NCBI GenBank assembly: GCA_963714455.1
Contig: CAVQON010000014.1
Location: forward strand, 1-64,000
Direction of reading: 5' to 3'
DNA length: 64,000 bases
Source of the DNA: CAVQGZ01 sp963714455
Lineage (GTDB): Bacteria; Actinomycetota; Actinomycetes; Jiangellales; Jiangellaceae
Shown here in pieces: positions 1 through 11,887 of this stretch. Numbering within the stretch: the first letter of the stretch is position 1; each line of letters starts with the position of its first letter. The notes under the pieces are model-generated. The model did no database searches. It saw nothing but the letters and a program-made list of their open reading frames with translations, and had not been told where the DNA came from. The position numbers and the translations under genes are program-made.

Positions 1-2
1 TG

Positions 3-374
3 GCCGTGGTCGTGCTGGTGCTCGCGGCTCTGGCTCTCGTCCAGGTGCTGACGGTGGGCAGCGACCTGGCCGGGACGGCACGGGACTGGTGGCGCGTCGA
101 GGTCGCCGGGCTCGCCGACTCCGCGATCGCCGAGACCACGCCGTGGTGGGTCGTCTGCGCCGCCGGGCTGCTCCTCGTCATGGCCGGCGCCGTGGTGGTG
201 CTCGTCGCCGGTCGGCGATGGTCGGGGCTGTCGAGTCGCTACGAGCGCCCAGGCTCGAGGGCAAGCGCGCCGACGTCGCCGGCAGCGGCAAGCGAGGCCG
301 ACGTCTGGCAGGCCCTCGACCGGGGCGAGGACCCGACCGCGGCCGACGAGCCGCCGGACGAAGCCGGCCGCTGA
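3..374 (+). CDS. Trp-operon-associated membrane protein, C-terminal part (cut by window start)
   Basis: The reading frame is open to the left edge, so the N-terminus is missing. What remains is a membrane segment, a short extracytoplasmic loop (GSDLAGTARDWW), a second membrane segment (about residues 48-67) and a cytoplasmic tail. The tail carries the signature of the actinobacterial tryptophan-associated transmembrane family: an aromatic-rich SSRYERPG followed by WQALDRGEDPT. The family has no established biochemical role; it is known for sitting beside trpE/trpC, which is also its position here, 2.9 kb upstream of trpC. Family call is secure, function is not. Confidence 0.85.
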   Translation, partial: AVVVLVLAALALVQVLTVGSDLAGTARDWWRVEVAGLADSAIAETTPWWVVCAAGLLLVMAGAVVVLVAGRRWSGLSSRYERPGSRASAPTSPAAASEADVWQALDRGEDPTAADEPPDEAGR

Positions 375-422
375 GCCGTATGCTGTCGCGTTGACAGCCG
401 CAGGACGACGCCGGGAGGAACC

Positions 423-656
423 ATGGCCGAGGCAGCCCACCACGACAACCACGGCCAGACCCCCGCGGCGTGGACCGCGTCGATCATCATCACCCTGGGG
501 TTTCTGATCGGCTGCATCGCCGTCATCTTCCTCAACTGGGTGCTTCTCGGCGTCGGGTTCGTCGTCATCGCGCTCGGTGCGGTGGCCGGCAAGGTCATGC
601 AGATGATGGGCATGGGCAAGCAGGTCGACGACCCGGAGCGCGTCAGCGCTGCCTGA
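423..656 (+). CDS. HGxxPAAW family small membrane protein
   Basis: A 77-residue protein with the defining HGQTPAAW motif at residues 10-17, followed by two hydrophobic helices (about 19-37 and 39-56) and a short charged tail. This is a conserved actinobacterial family of unknown function that is typically found between trpE and trpC; context here agrees. A strong ribosome binding site (GGGAGGA, 414-420) supports the ATG start. It probably inserts in the cytoplasmic membrane. No catalytic residues are evident. Confidence 0.88.
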   Translation: MAEAAHHDNHGQTPAAWTASIIITLGFLIGCIAVIFLNWVLLGVGFVVIALGAVAGKVMQMMGMGKQVDDPERVSAA

Positions 657-675
657 GTCGACGTCGGCAACTGCC

Positions 676-1356
676 GTGGGTGCCGACACACGCGGCCTCG
701 TGCTGGTCGTCGAGGACGAGTCGGCCATCTCTGATCTGCAAGCGCTCTACCTGGTTCGAGAAGGCTTCGACGTCGAGGTCGTGCGCTCCGGCGAGGCCGC
801 ACTGGACGCCATGTCGGCGCGTCGCCCGATCGCGATGGTGCTCGACGTCGGGCTGCCCGGCATCGACGGCACCGAGGTGGTGCGCCGCCTGCGGGCGGCC
901 GGGGACAGCGTTCCGGTGCTCATCGTCACCGCCCGCGACGAGGAGGTCGACCGGCTGCTCGGCCTCGAGATCGGCGCCGACGACTACATCACCAAGCCTT
1001 TCTCGCCACGCGAGCTGGTGGCCCGCGTGCGCGCCGTGCTGCGCCGGGGCCCTCTCGGTGCCGTGGCCTCGGTTCTCGAGTCCGGCTCGGTGCGCATGGA
1101 TCTCGACGAGCACCGCGTCACCGTGGATGGTCGTGACATCGACCTGAGCCCCACCGAGTACGAGCTGCTCGAGCACCTGCTGCGCCACCCCGGACGCGTG
1201 TTCAGCCGCGACGAGCTGCTCACCGAGGTCTGGGGGTACAGCGCGGCCGTGCCGAGCCGCACCGTGGACGTCCACGTCGCTCAGGTGCGCGCGAAGATCG
1301 GCGACGCCGCGCGCATCCGCACCGTGCGCGGTGTGGGCTACGGCCTCGAGCGGTGA
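676..1356 (+). CDS. OmpR/PhoB-family response regulator
   Basis: Receiver domain (about 5-120) with the acidic pair in VVEDE, the phospho-acceptor Asp in VLDVGLPGIDG, and the conserved Lys in YITKPFSPRE. A winged-helix DNA-binding domain follows (about 130-225), recognisable by LSPTEYELLEHLLRHPGRVFSR and VDVHVAQVRAKIG. It starts at GTG 676, 19 bases after the HGxxPAAW stop, with only a weak ribosome binding site. Its stop overlaps the kinase start by four bases, so the two form a cognate pair. The signal and regulon cannot be read from sequence. The pair sits inside a tryptophan cluster, but I see nothing that ties it to tryptophan control. Confidence 0.93.
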   Translation: MGADTRGLVLVVEDESAISDLQALYLVREGFDVEVVRSGEAALDAMSARRPIAMVLDVGLPGIDGTEVVRRLRAAGDSVPVLIVTARDEEVDRLLGLEIGADDYITKPFSPRELVARVRAVLRRGPLGAVASVLESGSVRMDLDEHRVTVDGRDIDLSPTEYELLEHLLRHPGRVFSRDELLTEVWGYSAAVPSRTVDVHVAQVRAKIGDAARIRTVRGVGYGLER

Positions 1357-2714
1357 GCGGCCTCACCGACACCCTGACTCGGCGGCTCGTGCTGCTGGGT
1401 GTCGTCACTGCGCTCATCAGCGTGCTGGCGGTCGGTCTCGTCGCCGTCCCGCTCGTACGGTCGGAGGCAGAGACGCGGGCGTCGGCCCAGCTGGCCGAGC
1501 GGGCCGACCTCATCGCGGGCCTCGTCCTTGGCCTGGGCGTCGGAGGGCAGGAGAGGCTGTCGGCGCAGCTGGACCAGCTGGAGGCAACCGGCGTCGCCTC
1601 AGCCGTGGTGCGCCTCGGCGACCCGGTTCCGCCCGGCATCCCCGCCTCGCTCGTCGACGAGGGCTTTCGGGACGGCACCGCCAGCAGCATCGAGGCTGAC
1701 CCGCCCACCCTGATCGAGGTACGCCAGCTCGACTTCAGCCGGGTGCTGGTGCTCTCCACCTCGGCGACGGCCGCCGTCAACGACGTCGCCGCGCCGCTGC
1801 TGAGCCGGTTGGCGGTGTCGCTGCTCGCCGGTCTGGTGCTGGCCGTCGCTGCCGGTGCTCTCGTCGCCCAGCGGTTGGCCCGTCCGCTGCGCGACACCGC
1901 CGAGGCCGCCCGCCGGCTGTCGACCGGTGAGCGGGACGTGCGGGTCGTTCTCGAAGGCCCGGTCGAGGTAGCCGACGTCGCCGCGGCCATCAACGGCCTC
2001 GCTGACGCGTTGGAGCGCTCGGAGAGCCGACAACGGCGGTTCCTGCTCTCGGTCAGCCACGAGCTGCGCACGCCGCTCACGGCCGTGCGCGGGTACGCCG
2101 AGGCCTTGGCCGACGGTGTCGTCACCGGTCCGGACGCGGTCAAGGCCGGTGCCGTGATCGGCAGCGAGGCCGAGCGTCTCGACGTGCTCATGAGCGACCT
2201 GCTCGCGCTGGCCCGGGCCGAGGCGGACGACTTCGTGCTCGACCTCATCGAGCTCGATCTCGACGACGTCGCACGTGCGGCGGTGGAGGCGTGGCGCGAG
2301 CCGGCCCGACGCGCCGACGTCGTGCTGTCCGCGCAGACGCCGGCTCGGCCGATCGCGGCTGTCGCTGACCCGGCACGAGCCCGGCAGGTGGTCGACGCCC
2401 TGCTCAGCAACGCTGTTCGGGTCACGCCGGCCGGGCAGCCGGTCGTCGTCGCGGCCCTCGTGCTGCCCGACGGACGCCCGGCGCTCCAGGTGCGTGACGG
2501 CGGACCCGGGCTGAGCGACGACGACCTGCCCGTCGCCTTCGACCAGGGCGTGCTGCGCGACCGCTACGAGGGTGTACGCCCTGGCGGGTCCGGGCTGGGC
2601 CTCGCCCTCGTCGAGCGGCTCACCCGTCGCATGGGTGGATCGGTGTCGGCGGGGCACGCCCCGGAGGGCGGGGCGTCGTTCACCGTCGCCTTTCCTGCGG
2701 CGGCTGCTTACTAG
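1353..2714 (+). CDS. sensor histidine kinase with HAMP domain
   Basis: A 453-residue kinase: an N-terminal membrane helix (about 12-34), a variable extracytoplasmic sensor region, a second helix (about 148-172), HAMP (about 173-225, RLARPLRDTAEAARRLSTGE), HisKA with the phospho-His in SVSHELRTPLTAVRGY, and a C-terminal HATPase_c domain with an N box (DALLSNAVRVTP), G1 (VRDGGPGL) and G2 (GGSGLGLALV). The GTG start overlaps the regulator stop (GTGA), indicating translational coupling. The sensor domain does not match a ligand family I recognise. Confidence 0.93.
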   Translation: MSGLTDTLTRRLVLLGVVTALISVLAVGLVAVPLVRSEAETRASAQLAERADLIAGLVLGLGVGGQERLSAQLDQLEATGVASAVVRLGDPVPPGIPASLVDEGFRDGTASSIEADPPTLIEVRQLDFSRVLVLSTSATAAVNDVAAPLLSRLAVSLLAGLVLAVAAGALVAQRLARPLRDTAEAARRLSTGERDVRVVLEGPVEVADVAAAINGLADALERSESRQRRFLLSVSHELRTPLTAVRGYAEALADGVVTGPDAVKAGAVIGSEAERLDVLMSDLLALARAEADDFVLDLIELDLDDVARAAVEAWREPARRADVVLSAQTPARPIAAVADPARARQVVDALLSNAVRVTPAGQPVVVAALVLPDGRPALQVRDGGPGLSDDDLPVAFDQGVLRDRYEGVRPGGSGLGLALVERLTRRMGGSVSAGHAPEGGASFTVAFPAAAAY

Positions 2715-2737
2715 AGGTCGCCGGCGCGTGACGCCGG

Positions 2738-2743
2738 TACTGT
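2738..2743 (+). promoter_or_regulatory. -10 box, leaderless promoter of the DUF2752 gene
   Basis: TACTGT lies six bases before the ATG at 2750, so the transcript would begin at or next to the start codon. No ribosome binding site is present, which fits leaderless translation. Confidence 0.55.
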
Positions 2744-2749
2744 CGGGGC

Positions 2750-3205
2750 ATGGTTCGCGCCGGGGACACTGTGCCGGACGCCGAGCCGAGCAGCCGCGAC
2801 AGCCGCCTGCGGCTGCTTGCCCAGCCGGCCGTCGTCGCTGCGGCCGGCCTGGGGTCGATCGCGCTGGTCACCTGGCTGGATCGGGTCGGCCTCGCCGTCC
2901 TGCCGGCCTGCCCGTTCTTGAGCGTCACCGGGCTGTGGTGCCCGCTGTGCGGGGGGACGCGTGCCGTGCAGGCCCTGTCGGGTGGCGACGTCGAGGCCGC
3001 TCTGGGCTTCAACGTGTTGGTCGTGCTGGCCGTGCCGTTGGTGCTTGCCGAGTGGGCGCGCTGGACGGCAGGTCGTGCCCGCGGGCGACCCACGTCGTTC
3101 ATGAACGTCTCCAGCCGGACGCTGGCCGTCGTGGCCGCACTTGCCCTGCTCTACATGGTCGTGCGCAACGTTCCCGGCATGGAGGTGCTCACCCCTGCTC
3201 GATGA
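2750..3205 (+). CDS. DUF2752 membrane protein
   Basis: A 151-residue protein with three hydrophobic segments and the DUF2752 core motif: CPFLSVTGLWCPLCGGTRA, in which Cys residues and the GGTRA stretch are conserved across the family, followed by ALGFNVLVVL. The family is widespread in bacteria and its function is unknown. It is preceded by its own -10 box and precedes trpC by about 90 bases, so it need not be cotranscribed with the kinase. Start ATG 2750 is set by the leaderless promoter. Confidence 0.85.
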   Translation: MVRAGDTVPDAEPSSRDSRLRLLAQPAVVAAAGLGSIALVTWLDRVGLAVLPACPFLSVTGLWCPLCGGTRAVQALSGGDVEAALGFNVLVVLAVPLVLAEWARWTAGRARGRPTSFMNVSSRTLAVVAALALLYMVVRNVPGMEVLTPAR

Positions 3206-3283
3206 GCGTCGAGCACCCGCGCGGTGCGTCGGGGCCGGAGCGATCCGGGTCGTGCCCATGGCAGAGCATGGTGCGTCGGGCTC

Positions 3284-3289
3284 TACAGT
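3284..3289 (+). promoter_or_regulatory. -10 box, leaderless promoter of trpCBA
   Basis: TACAGT ends seven bases before GTG 3297. This placement argues for GTG 3297 as the trpC start over the upstream in-frame ATG 3258, and makes trpCBA a separate transcription unit. No attenuator-like leader peptide with Trp codons is visible in front of it. Confidence 0.55.
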
Positions 3290-3296
3290 GACCGGT

Positions 3297-4133
3297 GTGA
3301 ACGGCCCTGACGGAGTGCTGGCTGACATCGTCGCCGGAGTCCGTGAAGACCTGGCCGTCCGCGAGCGGACGGTGTCGCTGGACACCCTGAAGGAGCGCGC
3401 GCGGCGGATGCCGCCGGCGCTCGACCCGCTGCCGTTGCTGCGCTCGCCCGGGGTGAGCGTGATCGCCGAGGTGAAGCGCGCGAGCCCGTCCCAGGGGGCG
3501 CTCGCGCCGATCGACGACCCGGCAGAGCTCGCCCGCTCCTACGCCGCCGGCGGCGCCGCAGCCATCAGCGTGCTCACCGAGTCGCGCCGCTTCGGCGGCT
3601 CGTTGGGCGACCTGGCCGCCGTCCGCGCGGCCGTCGACGTCCCCGTGCTGCGCAAAGACTTCGTCGTGTCGTCCTACCAGCTGTGGGAGGCGCGGGCCGT
3701 CGGTGCCGACATGGTGCTGCTCATGGCGTCCGTGCTCGACCAGCAGGCGCTCGAGTGCCTGATCGACCGGGCGCGCTCGATCGGGCTCACGCCGCTGGTG
3801 GAGGCGCACACCGACATCGAGGTCGAGCGGTCGCTCGTGGCCGGGGCGCAGCTGCTCGGCATCAACAACCGCGACCTCACGACGCTGCGGGTCGACCTCG
3901 CGACCTTCGGGCGGCTGGCACCGCTGGTGCCGCCCGCCGTGGTGCGGGTGGCCGAGTCGGGCATCCGGGGTCCGCACGACGTGTTCGAGCTCGCCCAGGC
4001 CGGTGCCGACGCCGTGCTCGTGGGCACCTCGTTGGTCAGCGGGTCGGTCGCGGGCACCGACCCGGCAGCCGCGGTCGCCGACCTCGTCGCAGCCGGCGCC
4101 CACCCGGCGCTCCAGCAGCGGACGTCGCGATGA
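3297..4133 (+). CDS. trpC: indole-3-glycerol phosphate synthase
   Basis: Converts 1-(2-carboxyphenylamino)-1-deoxyribulose 5-phosphate to indole-3-glycerol phosphate, the fourth step of tryptophan synthesis. The 278-residue product has the family length and its (beta/alpha)8 barrel motifs: VIAEVKRASPSQG (catalytic Lys), VLRKDFVV (catalytic Lys), LVEAHTD (catalytic Glu), LLGINNRDL and VRVAESGI for phosphate binding. The start at GTG 3297 gives a usual N-terminus (GVLADIVAGVREDLA). The stop overlaps the trpB ATG by four bases. Cytoplasmic enzyme. Confidence 0.96.
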   Translation: MNGPDGVLADIVAGVREDLAVRERTVSLDTLKERARRMPPALDPLPLLRSPGVSVIAEVKRASPSQGALAPIDDPAELARSYAAGGAAAISVLTESRRFGGSLGDLAAVRAAVDVPVLRKDFVVSSYQLWEARAVGADMVLLMASVLDQQALECLIDRARSIGLTPLVEAHTDIEVERSLVAGAQLLGINNRDLTTLRVDLATFGRLAPLVPPAVVRVAESGIRGPHDVFELAQAGADAVLVGTSLVSGSVAGTDPAAAVADLVAAGAHPALQQRTSR

Positions 4134-5365
4134 CGACCACCGCCGACGGGGTGGGTCTGCACGGCCCGGACGCCACGGGTCACTTCGGTCCCTACGGGGG
4201 CCGGTTCGTGCCGGAGGCGCTGGTCGCGGCCCTGGACGAGCTCACCGCCGCCTTCGAGTCCGCGCGCGCCGACCCGGCGTTCGTCGCCGAGCTCGACCAC
4301 CTGCAGCGCACCTACACCGGACGGCCGAGCCCGCTCACCGAGGCGTCGCGCTTCGGTGCGGAGGCCGCCGGCGGCGCCCGGGTGCTGCTCAAGCGCGAAG
4401 ACCTCAACCACACCGGCTCGCACAAGATCAACAACGTGCTCGGCCAGGCCCTGCTCACCCGGCGCATGGGCAAGACCCGGGTGATCGCCGAGACGGGAGC
4501 CGGCCAGCACGGGGTGGCCACCGCGACCGCCGCGGCTCTGCTCGGTCTGGACTGCGTGGTGTACATGGGGGAGGAAGACACCCGGCGCCAAGCCCTCAAC
4601 GTCGCCCGCATGCGCTTGCTCGGCGCCGAGGTCGTCCCCGTCACCGTCGGCAGCCGTACGCTCAAGGACGCCATCAACGAGGCGATGCGCGACTGGGTCA
4701 CCAACGTCGAGCACACCCACTACCTGCTGGGGACGGTCGCCGGGCCCCACCCGTTCCCGGTGATGGTGCGCGAGTTCCACCGGGTGATCGGGGACGAGGC
4801 GCGCGTCCAGGTGCTCGACCTCACCGGCGCCCTGCCCGACGCCGTGGCCGCCTGCGTCGGTGGCGGCAGCAACGCCATCGGCATCTTCGCCGCCTTCCTC
4901 GACGACGCCGGCGTGGCGCTGCACGGGTACGAGGCCGGTGGTGACGGAGTGTCCACGGGCCGCCACGCCGCCACGATCACGGGTGGGTCGCCCGGGGTGC
5001 TGCACGGGGCGCGGTCGTACCTGCTCCAGGACGACATGGGGCAGACCATCGAGTCGCACTCGATCTCCGCCGGGCTGGACTACCCGGGTGTCGGCCCCGA
5101 GCACTCCTGGTTGCGTGACATCGGCCGCGCCACCTACGAACCGGTCACCGACACCGAGGCCATGGAGGCCTTTCGGCTGCTGTCGCGCACCGAGGGCATC
5201 ATCCCGGCCATCGAGACCGCGCACGCGCTCGCCGGCGTGCAGCGCCTGGGCGCCGCCCACGGCGAGGGGTACACGATCCTGGTGAACCTCTCCGGACGTG
5301 GCGACAAGGACGTCGACACCGCCGCGCGGTGGTTCGGCCTGGTCACCGGCGAGGCACCGGCGTGA
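4130..5365 (+). CDS. trpB: tryptophan synthase beta subunit
   Basis: PLP enzyme that condenses indole with L-serine to give tryptophan, working in an alpha2beta2 complex with TrpA. The 411-residue sequence shows the PLP-lysine motif NHTGSHKINN, the GAGQHG stretch with the catalytic-site region, the phosphate-binding GGGSNAIG and the N-terminal FGPYGGRFVPE typical of the TrpB1 type. The chosen ATG overlaps the trpC stop (ATGA); the open frame continues upstream but inside trpC. The stop overlaps the GTG of trpA, so all three genes are translationally coupled. Confidence 0.97.
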   Translation: MTTTADGVGLHGPDATGHFGPYGGRFVPEALVAALDELTAAFESARADPAFVAELDHLQRTYTGRPSPLTEASRFGAEAAGGARVLLKREDLNHTGSHKINNVLGQALLTRRMGKTRVIAETGAGQHGVATATAAALLGLDCVVYMGEEDTRRQALNVARMRLLGAEVVPVTVGSRTLKDAINEAMRDWVTNVEHTHYLLGTVAGPHPFPVMVREFHRVIGDEARVQVLDLTGALPDAVAACVGGGSNAIGIFAAFLDDAGVALHGYEAGGDGVSTGRHAATITGGSPGVLHGARSYLLQDDMGQTIESHSISAGLDYPGVGPEHSWLRDIGRATYEPVTDTEAMEAFRLLSRTEGIIPAIETAHALAGVQRLGAAHGEGYTILVNLSGRGDKDVDTAARWFGLVTGEAPA

Positions 5366-6183
5366 CGACCGCGGTGAGCACCGGGGAGCAGGCGCTTGCC
5401 GACGTGTTCGCCACGGCTCGGCGCGAGCAGCGGGCGGCGCTGATCGGCTACCTGCCGGCCGGGTACCCGTCTGTGGCCGGGGCCGGCGACGCGATGCTGG
5501 CCATGGTCGACGCGGGCGCCGACCTCGTGGAGGTCGGCCTGCCCTACTCCGACCCGTTGATGGACGGCCCGGTCATCCAGCAGGCGGTGGACGCAGCCCT
5601 GCGGGCGGGCACCACCACCGCCGACGTGCTGCGCACCGTCGAGAGGCTGGCCGGGCGCGGCGTCACCGCGGTCGTGATGAGCTACTGGAACCCGATCGAG
5701 CGCTACGGCGCCGCGGCCTTCGCCCGCGACCTGGCCGCCGCCGGGGGAGCGGGTGTGATCACGCCTGACCTCATCCCGGACGAGGCCGCCGACTGGCTGG
5801 TCGCCGCACGGGCTGCCGCCCTGGGGACGGTCTTCTTGGTCGCTCCGTCCTCGACCGACGAGCGGCTGGCGCTGACTGCTCAGGCGTGCCGCGGGTTCGT
5901 CTACGCCGCGTCCACCATGGGCGTGACCGGGGCACGCGCGTCCGTCGGCGGGGCAGCTGAGCGTCTCGTCAGGCGCACCCGCACGGTCACCGACCTGCCC
6001 GTCGGCGTGGGCCTGGGTGTCTCGACGGGCGAGCAGGCCGCCGAGGTCGCGGGCTTCGCCGATGGTGTCATCGTTGGCTCGGCACTCGTGCGTGAGCTGC
6101 TGGCCGCCGACACCCTGGCCGCCGGGCTGGACGCCCTGGGCATCCGCACCGCCGACCTCGCCGCCGGCGTCCGCCGTCCTTGA
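5362..6183 (+). CDS. trpA: tryptophan synthase alpha subunit
   Basis: Cleaves indole-3-glycerol phosphate to indole and glyceraldehyde 3-phosphate; indole is channelled to TrpB. The 273-residue barrel carries the catalytic Glu and Asp regions in LVEVGLPYSDPLMDGP, the DLIPDEA loop, VYAASTMGVTG and the phosphate-binding VGLGVST and IVGSALV motifs. GTG 5362 overlaps the trpB stop and is preferred over the longer upstream start. It is the last gene of the trp unit; a large hairpin follows at 6254. Confidence 0.96.
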   Translation: MTTAVSTGEQALADVFATARREQRAALIGYLPAGYPSVAGAGDAMLAMVDAGADLVEVGLPYSDPLMDGPVIQQAVDAALRAGTTTADVLRTVERLAGRGVTAVVMSYWNPIERYGAAAFARDLAAAGGAGVITPDLIPDEAADWLVAARAAALGTVFLVAPSSTDERLALTAQACRGFVYAASTMGVTGARASVGGAAERLVRRTRTVTDLPVGVGLGVSTGEQAAEVAGFADGVIVGSALVRELLAADTLAAGLDALGIRTADLAAGVRRP

Positions 6184-6253
6184 CCCCCGCCCCCGCCGCT
6201 CACCCACCACCCACCACCCGGCACCGGCACCGGCACCCGGCACCGGCACCCGG

Positions 6254-6309
6254 CGATCTTGGCGCCACGGCCGCATTCCTGCGCTTATGCGGCCGGTACG
6301 CCAAGATCG
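6254..6309. repeat. large inverted repeat (hairpin) after trpA
   Basis: Two nested perfect stems: 6254-6264 (CGATCTTGGCG) pairs with 6299-6309, and 6268-6276 (CGGCCGCAT) pairs with 6287-6295, separated by a 3x3 internal mismatch and closed by a 10-base loop. There is no T-tract. It could terminate trpCBA, but the outer arm CGCCAAGATCG is also the core of the adjoining tandem repeats, so a protein-binding or mobile-repeat role is possible. Confidence 0.8.
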
Positions 6310-6375
6310 GCAACCGAGACGGCGCGTACGCCAAGATCGGCAACCGAGACGGCGCGTGCGCCAAGATCGGCAACC
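6299..6375. repeat. 2.5 tandem copies of a 30-bp repeat
   Basis: Units beginning CCAAGATCGGCAACC start at 6301, 6331 and 6361. The first two are full 30-mers differing at one base; the third matches for 15 bases and then diverges. They lie between trpA and the promoter of the DsbA-like gene, directly against the hairpin at 6254. The run upstream (about 6199-6252) is low-complexity GGCACC/CCACC repeat. No gene is supported in this gap. Confidence 0.85.
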
Positions 6376-6404
6376 TGGGCAGGGCGATCGGTACCCCTAC
6401 CACC

Positions 6405-6410
6405 TACCCT
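6405..6410 (+). promoter_or_regulatory. -10 box, leaderless promoter of the DsbA-like gene
   Basis: TACCCT ends eight bases before ATG 6419, with no ribosome binding site between. It fixes the start of the thioredoxin gene. Confidence 0.5.
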
Positions 6411-6418
6411 GTGACGCC

Positions 6419-7189
6419 ATGAGCTCGAAGCCGTCCAAGGACGACCGCCGCGCCCGTAGTGAGCAGATGAAGGCCGAACGTGAGGCCGCCGCCCGCGCGT
6501 CCGAGCGTCGCACGCGCCTGCTCGTGGCGGTCGCGGTGCTGGCCGCCATCGCGCTCATCGCCGTGGCAGTCGTGGGGAGCCAGTCCGGCACCGGCGACGC
6601 CGCGGCCGTCCCGGCTGGGGTCGAGCCGCCGGACGGCGGGGCGCCCTACGGCGACGACTCCGCACCGGTCGTGATGGACGAGTGGGTCGACTTCTCGTGC
6701 CCGGCCTGCGCGACGTTCACCGCGGCGCTCGGTGACACCATCAGCGAGCAGGTCGCCGCCGGTGAGCTGAAGGTGCTGTACCACCCGGTGTCGTTCATCA
6801 ACGCCGGCTCCGCCCGCGCCGCCAACGCCCTCGGGTGTGCGGTCGACCAGGGCCAGACCAACGAGTTCTACGACGCGGTCTTCGCTGTCCAGGGCTCGGA
6901 GTCGGGTGACGGTGTCACCAACGACGAGCTGATCGATATCGGGGCGAGCATCGGTATCGAGAGCCCGGAGTTCGCCCAGTGCGTCAACGACGGCACGTAC
7001 GACGGCTGGGCCGAGAACCTCAACGGCGCGCAGCTCGAGGCCGGGGTGACCGGCACACCCACGATCTTCCTCAACGGCGAGCTGACCGACCTGCCCACCT
7101 TCGAGCCGCAGGCGCTGCTCGACGCGATCGCGGCAGCCCAGTCTGCCGAGCCCACCGAGTCAGCCGAGCCAACCGAGCCCGCCGAGTAG
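6419..7189 (+). CDS. membrane-anchored DsbA-family thiol-disulfide protein
   Basis: A 256-residue protein with a charged cytoplasmic N-terminus, one membrane helix (about 34-56) and an extracytoplasmic thioredoxin-fold domain of the DsbA/thioredoxin_4 type. The redox motif is CPAC in VDFSCPACATF, and the cis-Pro loop is seen in GVTGTPTIFLNG. A further Cys pair (LGCAVDQ and AQCVNDG) is present. The C-terminus is an AEPTESAEPTEPAE repeat. The likely role is thiol oxidation or isomerisation outside the membrane; direction of the reaction cannot be told from sequence. Confidence 0.9.
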   Translation: MSSKPSKDDRRARSEQMKAEREAAARASERRTRLLVAVAVLAAIALIAVAVVGSQSGTGDAAAVPAGVEPPDGGAPYGDDSAPVVMDEWVDFSCPACATFTAALGDTISEQVAAGELKVLYHPVSFINAGSARAANALGCAVDQGQTNEFYDAVFAVQGSESGDGVTNDELIDIGASIGIESPEFAQCVNDGTYDGWAENLNGAQLEAGVTGTPTIFLNGELTDLPTFEPQALLDAIAAAQSAEPTESAEPTEPAE

Positions 7190-7217
7190 CGCGACATGCC
7201 TGGCGGGGTCAGCCAGG

Positions 7218-7223
7218 TACGCT
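7218..7223 (+). promoter_or_regulatory. probable -10 box upstream of gltBD
   Basis: TACGCT sits about 105 bases before the gltB GTG, leaving a leader of roughly 98 bases. This gap has no other clear promoter. I see no riboswitch fold I can name in the leader. Confidence 0.3.
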
Positions 7224-7327
7224 GGACCCCGATAGGGGACAGCGCTGTCCCACGCGCGCCGACTGTTCGCGCCGACCCCATGCCGTGAGGCAGCCGTCGG
7301 GCTGTCCGTCTCCAGCAGAGGTGTTAC

Positions 7328-11879
<4,552 letters not shown>

Positions 11880-11887
<8 letters not shown>

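Noticed and set aside
3674..5260. 528-codon minus-strand frame across trpC and trpB
   Set aside because: Antisense to two verified enzymes, no recognisable domain.
6299..6375. Possible CRISPR array
   Set aside because: The 30-bp units abut with no spacers, there are only 2.5 copies and no cas genes.
6180..6422. 80-residue frame after trpA
   Set aside because: It is only a translation of the 30-bp repeats (AKIGNRDGA repeated), with no ribosome binding site.
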